NCBI RefSeq assembly: GCF_020080045.1
Contig: NZ_CP083451.1
Coordinates: 1,736,001 to 1,800,000 of the forward strand
From: Comamonas odontotermitis
GTDB lineage: Bacteria; Pseudomonadota; Gammaproteobacteria; Burkholderiales; Burkholderiaceae_C
Direction: 5' to 3'
DNA length: 64,000 bases
Positions 25,775 through 34,454 of this stretch are shown one piece after another; the stretch's first letter is position 1, and every line of letters begins with the position of its first letter. The position numbers and the translations under genes are program-made. The notes beneath the pieces were generated by a model. The model saw only the letters and a program-made list of their open reading frames with translations, did not search any database and was not told the DNA's origin.

Positions 25775-26766
25775 TTTTCTATCCTCTGACTTCGATTGAC
25801 GAGAAAAGTATGACCAGCAGGTAATTGCCTTTTGGCGTTCATAAGCACAGATACCCAAGGGGCTAGCCATGCATACGAATCAATGCTCAAATTTCTGATG
25901 AAGTGCATTGGAAGAAATTTGCTTTGCAGGGCTTGACTTCCAACTACAGCCTCACATAAAAAATTTTGCATAAATGATCGGAATCAAGCCTGCTGATCCC
26001 CAGTGGTATTTTTTAAATCTTTCAGGATGTGTGAGTATTTGGTTTTTTAAAATTATTTTTGTTTTGTTTCATTTTTAATAATTTTTTATAAATTGTTACA
26101 TAAAAACAACATCCAAGTGGTCTTGATAAATATTCGTGAGAAGATTTCGAAATTGAAACCATGCATGAATCTCAAATAGTCATTTATAAAATTGATTATT
26201 CAATATTTGGTAAAATATATTTTTAAGATGAGATTCATAAATTTGGCATGTGGAAAATTTTCTAAAAAATTATTTTATAAATAATAATACCTAATAGGTA
26301 ATTCTTTAATGAATTATCTATGTTTGAGTTGGTTGTTGAGTTATTCTAAAATGGCGTTACTGTACAATCCCGCTCATCTGGTATGGTGGATTAATTGGAT
26401 GAGTGAATCGAGTTTGGATTACCGCTGAGGCATCACCAAAAATTGGAAGATGCAAAATGTGACTTGAAAATCCAGGGCGGAGGTTGCTGACTACAGCATG
26501 GTCTGCAGTAAGTAAAAGAGCCAGGATTTTAGATGCACTGCCGTCCAAACTGCAAGGTCTGCACTGGCTTGCCGCGCCTCCACGGGCATCAAATTCTGGG
26601 GTGAGGCGAGTGAACTCCTAAAAGTATGGATCCGAGTGACGATATGAGTGAGGGCTCCAACTGTGGTCGGGGCACAATATCGCCTGGCGCCGGGGGGGGG
26701 ATCTCTAAAAGCCCGGTGAGCACTAGGAAGAGTCCAATGGCCCGACTCTGTCGTCGTAGAAATACA
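25775..26766. other. AT-rich gene-free stretch
   Basis: About 1 kb without a convincing gene. The first 600 bp are strongly AT-rich (runs of A, T and TAAT), such as a promoter or foreign DNA. The right part is more balanced and contains a nine-G tract at 26692-26700. Short open frames here lack ribosome-binding sites or recognisable sequence. Confidence 0.6.
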
Positions 26767-26797
26767 TGAACTACCTCTTGGTAGTTCAGGTTTTTGT
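26767..26797 (+). terminator. Hairpin with T-tract
   Basis: TGAACTACC and GGTAGTTCA form a perfect 9-bp stem around TCTT, followed by GGTTTTTG. It has terminator shape on the plus strand, but no gene is recognised just upstream. It could block transcription entering the convergent gene to the right. Confidence 0.5.
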
Positions 26798-26879
26798 CTG
26801 TATTTCTGGTGGGTCAGGTTTAGGAAAAAATCAACAATTGGTCAATTGAAACTGATGATCGACCGCTAGGAGCCCCAAA

Positions 26880-26897
26880 AACCGCCAGAAGGCGGTT
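26880..26897 (-). terminator. Rho-independent terminator of the thioester-like surface protein gene
   Basis: On the minus strand AACCGCC and GGCGGTT pair around TTCT and are followed by T residues. It begins 8 nt after the stop codon of the gene to its right, the classic position. Confidence 0.85.
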
Positions 26898-26904
26898 ATT
26901 CTGC

Positions 26905-28338
26905 TTAATCTTGACGTCTGCGGCTTTGCAAGAAGCCAAACATTGCGAGAAGTGAAGACAGTGAGATCAGGCTCCAGGTTCCTAAGCTTGGTACATTGGC
27001 CAGTACAGGCGGCGTGGGTTTGTCGGTTACCGGGCCGGATGCCACAGTACAGACTTCAACTCCAGGGGAGGCTCCTGTCAGAGCCGCAGGAGTAACGCAA
27101 AAATAGATGTACTTGTTCAGATCCGGTGATTGCAAGGTATAGCTCGCAGGGTTACCTATACCACCAGTAGAACCGCCCGAGACCACGGTGCCATCGCTAG
27201 AGCTGGAGATGGAAGGATTGGTACTGGTCACAAATTTGTAGGAGGTCTGTGCGGGTGCTTCAAGGTCTCCCTCTGTATCTGCATAGGAATAGGTTCCGCT
27301 CACCGTCGCGCCCACTTGCGGAGTCCCTGTAATGACGGGGATTGCTGTTGGAACTACGTTGACCGGCGCAGTGATCACGGGGCCCGATGCAGGAGTGCAT
27401 GCCTCTAGGCCTGGTGATGCCCCTGTACTGGCTGCCGGGGTCACGCAATAGAACAGATACTGATCCACATCTGTTGATTGAGGTGTGTATGAAACGCTGC
27501 CTGAGGCTCCGCCTGTGACACCGCTTGCCACGGTCGTTCCTGCGCTGGAGTTCGCAATGGACGAATTGGGGCTGGTGACAAATTTATAGGTAGTGGCGCC
27601 TGGATTTTCAGGATCCAAATTATTATCGGTATAGATATATGTTCCAGTAACAGAGGACCCAATTTTCGGGGTTCCTATTATTGATGGACCCGCAATGGGT
27701 ACTACATTTGGCGGTGCACGCTCAATGATTGCCACCATGCTTTGGTAAGAGGGATCTTGGTTTTTGAAGAGGTCTAGCGTATAGGTTGTTGACCGGTACG
27801 TTGTAGGTAGTGTAGGCAATGTTGTTGCCATCGATTGGTACAGAATCTGATAAGTGTCAATAAATTCCTGATTGCCATCATATTCCGATTCCGAACTTAC
27901 TCTTACAGCACCAGCAGTGGCATTGATGCTATTGGCAGTACCTTTGTAGTCGTTCCCGATTTCCCACATCGCAAATTGAAAAGCTTTCTGCTGCGGACCC
28001 GTTCCATTCTTGTAGTAGGTATCAAAATAATGATCGATCATCCAGTGAATAGCGGCAATACCGGCGTCACCTGACCCACCCTTGATTGCGCTGGCGCCTG
28101 CTTCACTAAAAAAGCTGGTTTGCATATCAAACGGTGGCTTCGTTGAGTGATCAATGCAAATCATCAGAACCGGTAGGTCACTGTAATTCGTTCCATCTGA
28201 ATACTTCAAGTCATTCGATATCACCGAATAGGCTTTGGCTCCGCTATACTGGGTATAACCCGTCAGTGATGCAGCTTTGGAGAAAATTGGCACGGCCAAA
28301 GCAAATGCAGTTGCTATGGTCATTATTATTTTTTGCAT
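26905..28338 (-). CDS. Secreted surface protein: possible Cys-Gln thioester head, two repeats, IPTL-CTERM-like tail
   Basis: 477 residues with a signal peptide (MTIATAFALAVPIFSKAAS) and a GAAGGA site upstream. The head domain (residues 25-190) has Cys61 in LMICIDH and Gln121 in KAFQFAMWEIGND. This Q-x-A-x-W motif with an upstream Cys resembles thioester (TQXA-type) adhesin domains. Two tandem domains of about 115 residues follow, each starting NVVP, containing TYKFVTS and ending in YxFYCVTPAA.TGASPG.E.C..ASGPV. The tail VPSLGTWSLISLSSLLAMFG-SRRR is an IPTL-CTERM variant: motif, helix, Arg cluster. It is probably exported, sorted by an exosortase-like enzyme and surface exposed. The thioester is an inference. 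Confidence 0.8.
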   Translation of the reverse strand: MQKIIMTIATAFALAVPIFSKAASLTGYTQYSGAKAYSVISNDLKYSDGTNYSDLPVLMICIDHSTKPPFDMQTSFFSEAGASAIKGGSGDAGIAAIHWMIDHYFDTYYKNGTGPQQKAFQFAMWEIGNDYKGTANSINATAGAVRVSSESEYDGNQEFIDTYQILYQSMATTLPTLPTTYRSTTYTLDLFKNQDPSYQSMVAIIERAPPNVVPIAGPSIIGTPKIGSSVTGTYIYTDNNLDPENPGATTYKFVTSPNSSIANSSAGTTVASGVTGGASGSVSYTPQSTDVDQYLFYCVTPAASTGASPGLEACTPASGPVITAPVNVVPTAIPVITGTPQVGATVSGTYSYADTEGDLEAPAQTSYKFVTSTNPSISSSSDGTVVSGGSTGGIGNPASYTLQSPDLNKYIYFCVTPAALTGASPGVEVCTVASGPVTDKPTPPVLANVPSLGTWSLISLSSLLAMFGFLQSRRRQD

Positions 28339-29444
28339 TATTATTTTCCTTCGGTGGTCATAAATGAATTAATTCAGGATCCTGGGGTGCCCGTAATGCC
28401 CGTATCAAGTCCCTTGAGATTGGTACGGTAAATTCTCTTTTTGTATTGGTGAGAGGATGTCGATTGCTTTGGTGTATTGATGCCTATAGATACATTAGAA
28501 CTGCTGATAAAAATACTGAATTTTGCAAAATTGAAAAATATTTTGCTTTTCTGCAAATCTGATTGTGAAAAATATTCAAATCCATCCGAGTGGAAAATGC
28601 TTCTACGTTTTTTTACTTGTAACTTCACCCTAGTATTTGGGTTGGTCTGCTTATGAGAGGTGACCATTGCCACGATGTTTTACCCAACGTGATGACTCCT
28701 TCTCGTAGTCGACCCAGCTGAGCTAGGCGTCTTCGAATTTCAAAGGTGAAACCCAATTGGATGTCCCATATCGAGCAAGCAGTCATACCTCGAAAGATCC
28801 AGCATCGAGGTGATCAGGTGGGTCACCAAGTGAAGCCATCGCTGGCGGATGGACCTATACAGGTCGGGGTGAGTCAGCAGGGTCCTCTACCGGGGGATCG
28901 GGCTTTATGCAGAGCTTGCTTTCGGCTAGCAGGCGCATGTATCTCAAACTGAGGTGCGCGTTGTCCAAAAAGCTGCCTGGTGCTTAGCCAGGCAATTCGA
29001 ATGATCTGCGCGCTCATTGAGCGTCATGGATGGAAGGCCAGTGCGGCGTATGCACCTGTTGAGGCGGTTGTATCTTTGCCGTTGCGGTGCGCGAAAGCCA
29101 GCACCACAAGGCCCGTGGCCCAAGGATGGTCGGGTGCAAATGGGTCTGCCCAATCGTGGATAGTCCACTGGACGGCTTGCTGGGGCGTTGTTCCTCAATC
29201 GCTATCGGCTCAAGTAGCTCAGGGTTGCTGGTCAGTGAGCCACGAAGGGGGCGATGCCAGGGCCATCATCCTTTCATTCAATCAATAGTTGAACCGCATA
29301 GATGGAGGCAGTTACTACGCGTTTCTACCTTTTGCGATCCTCTCGAAGGACCTGAATACAACAGGCTTCTGTTTTCTATACGCTTTCGCACTGAGGAGAG
29401 CGTTGGGTTATTCAACCAAGTCTGCTCGAAACTCTCCAATGTCA
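28339..29444. other. Gene-poor stretch with possible decayed sequence
   Basis: About 1.1 kb. The part beside the surface protein (28.4-28.7 kb) is AT-rich and probably carries its promoter. From about 28.9 to 29.3 kb the DNA is GC-richer and has several overlapping short open frames. One minus-strand stretch near 29.05-29.22 kb reads QAVQWTIHDWADPFAPDH, then more protein-like sequence with no start, possibly the remnant of an older gene. I cannot assign a function. Confidence 0.5.
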
Positions 29445-31535
29445 CTACATGGAGGTCTCGTGGATGTTGTCTTGCGCCATCATCTGGAGTGCAGAAAAGT
29501 CGAAATGAGCCAGCGAGATTCGAATCCGATGGAGAAATGGAGCATATGAAGCGTCACTTGTGTGGCGCTCGATCCATGCCTCGATGTCGGTGAGGCGGCC
29601 GTGAACTGCCAGGTCGGCGAGCTCGTCGAGAGCTTGAGTGGGAGGGATGGCACTGCGGGGCAGGGCAGATGGTGGCTCCCGCTTTGGGAGCCCTGGTTCG
29701 TCCAGCATGACAGTGGGCCAGCCTGTTGCAGAATCATCAATGACCGGCACGCGAAGCTCGAATGCAAACGTGGTGCCTTGGTTGGGGGCGCTGACCACGC
29801 CAAGAGAGCCACCCATGGCCGCGACGATACGCTGTGCAATGAAGAGGCCCAGGCCGTTGCTGCCGCTTGCGGCCTGTATTTGCTGGAAGGCACCGAATAT
29901 ATCGACGCTCTGATTGAGGTCGATGCCTATGCCCGTATCGTTGATGGCGAAATGCAGAATGCAAGCGCTGCCCTCTGGCCTGGCGTTAAGCGAGAGGGTG
30001 ACTATGCCGCCGCGCGTGAATTTGGCTGCATTGGAGAGCAGGTTCAGCAAGACCTGTTGCAGACGCTTTCTGTCGATGTTGATATGGCGGGGCAAACGCT
30101 CGGAGGTTTTGCATTGGTAACGATTGTCCTGTAGTGAGCAAAGTGCAACCGCATATTTGGAGATGTCGTCCAGGAGTCGGTGCAGGTCAGTGTCCATGGG
30201 CTTGACGGCAAGAGGGTGCAGCTCCGACTGAGCGTACTCAAGCAGCTCATCGATCAGGTCGAGTTGATACTTGACGCTGCGGTCAATGGTCTGCAGCGGG
30301 CTGTGATGCTCTCGTGGAGCGTCAGTAAGCAGGAGTTTGGAGTAGCCACTGATCGTCGCGAGCGGGGCACGCAGATCATGGCTGATGTAGCCTAGAACCT
30401 CGACCTTCTGGCGTTCCTTGGTTTTAGCGGCGGAGAGTGCTTCACTCAGGTCGGCATTCAAAGCCGATGTTCGCATGGCTGTGTAGCGCTCGTCCTGGCG
30501 GCGTATCAACATCTGTCCAATGGTATTGCCAGACAGCAGAATCAGGATAACACCGAGTGCCGCCACTCCCACTGCCACCAGCGCATGGCGCTTGCGCATG
30601 GGCACAAGTGGTTCGAGTGTTGCCAGTGTGAGCAACTGGTATTGTGTATCGGTCAGCAGCTGACGCTTGAGCAGATAGGGCTTGCCGTCGATGAGCCACT
30701 GGTCTGCATGACCCTGGTCGACGATGGCTCGGATGTTCACAGGTTCACCGGCATCTTCGCCATCATCCGATGGGCGTACATAACCTGCTGGAAGAAGTGC
30801 GGCCACATTGCGCAACATGAAGGGATCGGACGAGGTGGTGGTCACTCGTCCCTGGCGGTTCACAATCAGGGCGATGTGGCGGCCTGTCAGGTACTGCGCG
30901 ATTTCAGGCGCATCAAACTTGACCGTGACCGATCCTTGTGGAATGTCGGCTGCACCCGCAATACGGCTCGCCACAAAATACGACGGGCTCTTGTTCAGAC
31001 GTGCAATACCGAATGAATGTCCATTGCCGGATTTCAATGCCTCGGTCAGGTAGTGCCGGCGGGAATAGATCATGCCCACGATGCTGTCATCTTCTGCCCA
31101 ATTGCTGGCAGTCACCGTGTTATCCGACAAGTTGTTCATGTAGATGCGGGCATATTGCAGATCGCTGGACAGCCCGTTCATGAAGTCTCCAACCTTGCGA
31201 ACCAAGGGGTCGCGTGTGAAGCGTGCGGCACGCTCCTCACGAGTCAAATCGTTGGCCTCAGGTGGGTCTACCCGGTAGCGTGTTGCCAATTGGATCACCT
31301 GGGCTTGCCGGGCCACCATGTTTGCCACGCTGGTCATCTGAATAAAGAGACGGTCCATCACGCGTGCAGTGGTCCGGGTTTCGTACTCGGCGCTCGCTGC
31401 CAGACGGTCCATCCATGTGGCCGCAATTCGCAGCGAGATCCACCAGCCCAAGGAAGCCACCAACACAATCCATGCCGCGATCAGGGCCCATATCACTCGC
31501 CGAATGATCGGCAATACCTGCTTCCCGTTCAGCAT
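29445..31535 (-). CDS. Membrane sensor histidine kinase with periplasmic sensing domain
   Basis: 696 residues from the ATG giving MLNGKQVL (a TTG five codons earlier is an alternative). Helix 1 (about 11-37) and helix 2 (about 317-340) flank a periplasmic region of 280 residues with the look of a double Cache sensor (TTARVMDRLFIQMTSVANMVARQ, YARIYMNNLSDNTVTASNW). The kinase core has phospho-acceptor His386 in ISHDLRAPL, the N box LLNLLSNAAKF, NDTGIGID and GLGLFIAQRIV. Beyond the ATPase domain are about 100 extra residues ending ALDELADLAVHGRLTDIEAWIERH, shared with the kinase gene at 39.4 kb. There is no receiver domain; the nearest candidate partner is the receiver-AraC protein 1.6 kb away. 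Confidence 0.92.
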   Translation of the reverse strand: MLNGKQVLPIIRRVIWALIAAWIVLVASLGWWISLRIAATWMDRLAASAEYETRTTARVMDRLFIQMTSVANMVARQAQVIQLATRYRVDPPEANDLTREERAARFTRDPLVRKVGDFMNGLSSDLQYARIYMNNLSDNTVTASNWAEDDSIVGMIYSRRHYLTEALKSGNGHSFGIARLNKSPSYFVASRIAGAADIPQGSVTVKFDAPEIAQYLTGRHIALIVNRQGRVTTTSSDPFMLRNVAALLPAGYVRPSDDGEDAGEPVNIRAIVDQGHADQWLIDGKPYLLKRQLLTDTQYQLLTLATLEPLVPMRKRHALVAVGVAALGVILILLSGNTIGQMLIRRQDERYTAMRTSALNADLSEALSAAKTKERQKVEVLGYISHDLRAPLATISGYSKLLLTDAPREHHSPLQTIDRSVKYQLDLIDELLEYAQSELHPLAVKPMDTDLHRLLDDISKYAVALCSLQDNRYQCKTSERLPRHINIDRKRLQQVLLNLLSNAAKFTRGGIVTLSLNARPEGSACILHFAINDTGIGIDLNQSVDIFGAFQQIQAASGSNGLGLFIAQRIVAAMGGSLGVVSAPNQGTTFAFELRVPVIDDSATGWPTVMLDEPGLPKREPPSALPRSAIPPTQALDELADLAVHGRLTDIEAWIERHTSDASYAPFLHRIRISLAHFDFSALQMMAQDNIHETSM

Positions 31536-32088
31536 TTGCTTTGGAGGCAATTCGCTTGTCCACTACTGCTGCATGAAAGAGGTTCCACACAGCATTTTTG
31601 AGTATCCATAGTCATTCTCTGTCGTAGTCGCGAAAGATGAACTGCGCTCGGCAGGAGCATTTCGCCGGGACTCTATCCATCCGCAGTAATAGGGCTAGCG
31701 CGCACTCGTTCCGACAGCTGACGCTACGCCATGCGAAGGCTGCCTGTGCCTTGGTATCAAATCAACTAAATCTTGATCAGGCAAGGAAAGCTACGCGATG
31801 TGGAGATGATTCGGTGAATCAGGACCCGCTGTATCCGACCGCCCTCTTGGTACAGGGCGCCATTTATCCCACTTCAATCAAGAGGCATGCGCCTGTCGCG
31901 TCCGTCAATGGGCAGAAGATTTTTTGACGACTCCGTATGGGGAACCTCGAGCCACTAGTAGAAAAAAAGGGTAGGCCGTAAATTTAGCAAAGGGCTGGAG
32001 AATTTACCAAAATAATTAATTTAATTAACTAATTAGCATTGGTGTTCCATTTGTTTGGATCTTAAATTTCATTCTTGGAGATGCACTG
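31536..32088. other. Divergent regulatory gap
   Basis: About 550 bp between the divergent kinase and dehydrogenase genes. The last 100 bp before the dehydrogenase are AT-rich (AATAATTAATTTAATTAACTAATTAG), consistent with a promoter. A 96-codon frame in the middle has no ribosome-binding site or family resemblance and was not called. Confidence 0.5.
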
Positions 32089-32865
32089 ATGACCAAAGCT
32101 CACACGATCAAAGGCAAGGTAGTTCTGATTGCAGGCGGGGCGAAGAATCTGGGTGGACTGATCGCTCGTGATTTAGCACAGCAAGGCGCCAAGGCGGTGG
32201 TCATCCACTACAACAGCGACTCCAGTAAGGCCGAAGCGGAAGCGACTGCTGCAGCGGTGGAGAAGGCTGGAGCGAAGGCGCATACCATTCAGGCGAATCT
32301 CGTCTCGGCGGGTGCTGTTGCGAAACTCTTCGAGGACACGGTGGCTGCTGTGGGTCGCCCTGACATCGCCGTCAACACGGTAGGCAAGGTACTCAAGAAA
32401 CCCATGATCGAAATCAGCGAAGTGGAATACGACGAGATGGCCGCCGTGAATGCCAAGACTGCATTTTTCTTCCTTAAGGAGGCAGGCAAGCATGTCAACG
32501 ACAATGGCAAGGTGTGCACGTTGGTCACCTCGCTGCTGGGCGCATTCACTCCGTTCTATTCTTCCTATGCCGGCACCAAGGCGCCGGTGGAGCATTACAC
32601 GCGTGCTGCGGCAAAGGAGTTCGGCGCGCGAGGCATTTCCGTTACTGCGGTTGGCCCTGGCCCGATGGATACCTCATTTTTCTATCCGGCAGAAGGCGCT
32701 GACGCTGTGGCGTATCACAAAACGGCTGCGGCGCTTTCGCCTTTCAGCAAGACGGGCCTTACAGATATCGAGGATGTCGTGCCATTCATCCGCCATCTCG
32801 TCAGTGATGGCTGGTGGATCACCGGCCAGACCATCCTTGTCAATGGTGGGTACACGACCAAGTAG
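32089..32865 (+). CDS. Short-chain dehydrogenase/reductase
   Basis: 258 residues, classical SDR size. The NAD(P) site is GGAKNLGG (residues 16-23), a variant of TGxxxGxG in which the first residues are altered. NTVGK replaces the usual NAG. Catalytic Ser148, Tyr160 and Lys164 are in LVTSLLGAFTPFYSSYAGTK. The C-terminus WITGQTILVNGGYTTK is typical. GGAG precedes the ATG at a 10-11 nt spacing. It is the only evident metabolic enzyme on the island and stands alone between two signalling genes. Substrate unknown; it resembles FabG-like reductases most. Confidence 0.9.
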   Translation: MTKAHTIKGKVVLIAGGAKNLGGLIARDLAQQGAKAVVIHYNSDSSKAEAEATAAAVEKAGAKAHTIQANLVSAGAVAKLFEDTVAAVGRPDIAVNTVGKVLKKPMIEISEVEYDEMAAVNAKTAFFFLKEAGKHVNDNGKVCTLVTSLLGAFTPFYSSYAGTKAPVEHYTRAAAKEFGARGISVTAVGPGPMDTSFFYPAEGADAVAYHKTAAALSPFSKTGLTDIEDVVPFIRHLVSDGWWITGQTILVNGGYTTK

Positions 32866-32908
32866 GCCGAGTTGAAGAGCAGGTCGTTGAGTTGTCATCA
32901 CTTCAATG

Positions 32909-32937
32909 GTGCCCCGTCTCGGTAACGAGCGGGGCAC
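32909..32937 (+). terminator. Hairpin after the dehydrogenase gene
   Basis: GTGCCCCG pairs with CGGGGCAC, and inner CTCG pairs with CGAG around GTAA, with a single bulged T. It lies 43 nt after the stop. The U-tract is weak, so efficiency is uncertain. Confidence 0.65.
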
Positions 32938-33136
32938 TGCCTTATGCTGTCCATGGATTTATTCCGTAAGGAGCTTCGGCGGGCGCTGAGTAGCAATACG
33001 TGATGCCCCAAGTACGACGCATTGGGTCGCTAGGTGGCTAGTCTTATGCTTTTTTCTCCGCAAGAGAACCGCCTGGTAGAAAACGGTTCATATCTATTCA
33101 GTGGGGTGAGCACCATCTGGCTTGTAGAAGATTCTT

Positions 33137-33994
33137 TTACTTCAACTTGGATGAAATAAATTCCTGCAAAATCTCGGGGTTCGCCTGGTATTCGGATTTC
33201 AGTTGTGTAGGGGATTTTTCCCAGAATTTTTTGAACTCTGTGGAAAAGTTGGCAGGATTTGAATAGCCGACCTCCATTGCTACATCCGCAATGGTCAATG
33301 TACTTTGGCCCAATAGCAAAGCGGCCCTGCGCATGCGTTCCTGTCGAATGAATTCAAATGCTGATAAGTGATTGAAAGCCTCGAAAACAGTGTTCAGACG
33401 GCGTAGTGATATTCTGAGGTGAATGGCAACGTCTGTGCTTTTTAAAGAGGGTTCCTGAATATGGTTGAATATATATTCAGTTGCCACTTGTTTCAGTGTC
33501 AGATTGGTAGATGATAAAGTTGGTAGATTGTTGTCCTTGGACGAGTAATAGTTTTCATTGCTCGATTTCGTGCATGACGTAATTTTTTTCTGAGATATCT
33601 CTAGATGAATTCGCGTCCTCTCCAGCACCTCTTCAACATGAAATGGCTTGCTGATATAGTCTACGCCGCCTGCTCTCAGCCCCTCCAGACGCTCGGTTTT
33701 TTCGGTCATGCCGGAAAGAAAAATAATAGGGATATGCTGAGTGGCAGGATTTTTCTTCAGAAGCCGAGCAATCATAATTCCGCTGCGCCCGGGCATGCGA
33801 ACATCTAGCAGGATCAAATCAGGAATAAGGACGCTTGCTCGTGCATACCCTTGATCGCCGTTGAGAGCCACACTTACACGGTACGATGTATTTCGTAATG
33901 CAGCAACCAGCAGACGAAGCTGGTCTGGGTCGTCATCCACTATCAGTATATGGGGCGTGGAGTGATTATTGATTTTGTCATCTATTTCTGACAC
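33137..33994 (-). CDS. Response regulator with receiver and AraC-type DNA-binding domains
   Basis: 285 residues. The receiver (residues 14-135) has the acidic pair Asp20-Asp21 in LIVDDDPDQ, phospho-acceptor Asp64 in LILLDVRMPG, and the conserved Lys in DYISKPF. A linker leads to an AraC/XylS domain (about 170-275): ISLRRLNTVFEAFNHLSAFEFIRQERMRRAALLLGQ, then TIADVAMEVGYSNPANFSTEFKKFWEKSPTQL. It is AT-richer than the host genes and located between the two kinase genes, so it is the likely output of one or both. Targets may be the adjacent surface protein genes, but no operator was identified. Confidence 0.93.
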   Translation of the reverse strand: MSEIDDKINNHSTPHILIVDDDPDQLRLLVAALRNTSYRVSVALNGDQGYARASVLIPDLILLDVRMPGRSGIMIARLLKKNPATQHIPIIFLSGMTEKTERLEGLRAGGVDYISKPFHVEEVLERTRIHLEISQKKITSCTKSSNENYYSSKDNNLPTLSSTNLTLKQVATEYIFNHIQEPSLKSTDVAIHLRISLRRLNTVFEAFNHLSAFEFIRQERMRRAALLLGQSTLTIADVAMEVGYSNPANFSTEFKKFWEKSPTQLKSEYQANPEILQEFISSKLK

Positions 33995-34454
33995 AAATTC
34001 CTCGTGATTGTCACAATGATATGATTAGTAAGGAATGATCAAGAATTTTATTTTTAATAATATTGCTTGGATTCGACTGAGGATTAAATTGAGAAATAAG
34101 TTAAATTGATATTTTTAAATTCAGTGAAAATATTTCATAATGAAATCCATCACCTTATGTGTACAAACTAATTAATTTTATGACGAGTCTCATTTGCGGA
34201 GAAGTTTATGATATGTTAATTGTTGTTTTTTCCTAACATTTTATAAAAAAGATATATAAATCGAAACTTAACAAAGGTAATTTAAAAAAACCAAAAATAC
34301 ATCTTGACTATAGGAGATAAAAATGTCCTGGGGGCCATGGAGGATTGGTCTTTTTTCGGAAGTGCACTGCATATAAGGCATTAATCGGAAATCGAACCTT
34401 CATTGATTGGTATGGGATTTTTTATTCAATAGTTTTTTTGTATTGGAGGTTTTT
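33995..34454. other. AT-rich divergent promoter region
   Basis: About 460 bp, very AT-rich, between the divergent response regulator and surface protein genes. It should contain promoters for both. I could not pick out a clear repeat or operator. Confidence 0.55.

Noticed and set aside
28374..28673. 99-codon minus-strand frame after the thioester-like surface protein gene
   Set aside because: It has no ribosome-binding site or recognisable domain, and its Lys/Ser-rich AT composition is typical of chance frames.
31637..31927. 96-codon plus-strand frame before the dehydrogenase
   Set aside because: It has no start signal or family pattern, and is more likely a regulatory gap.
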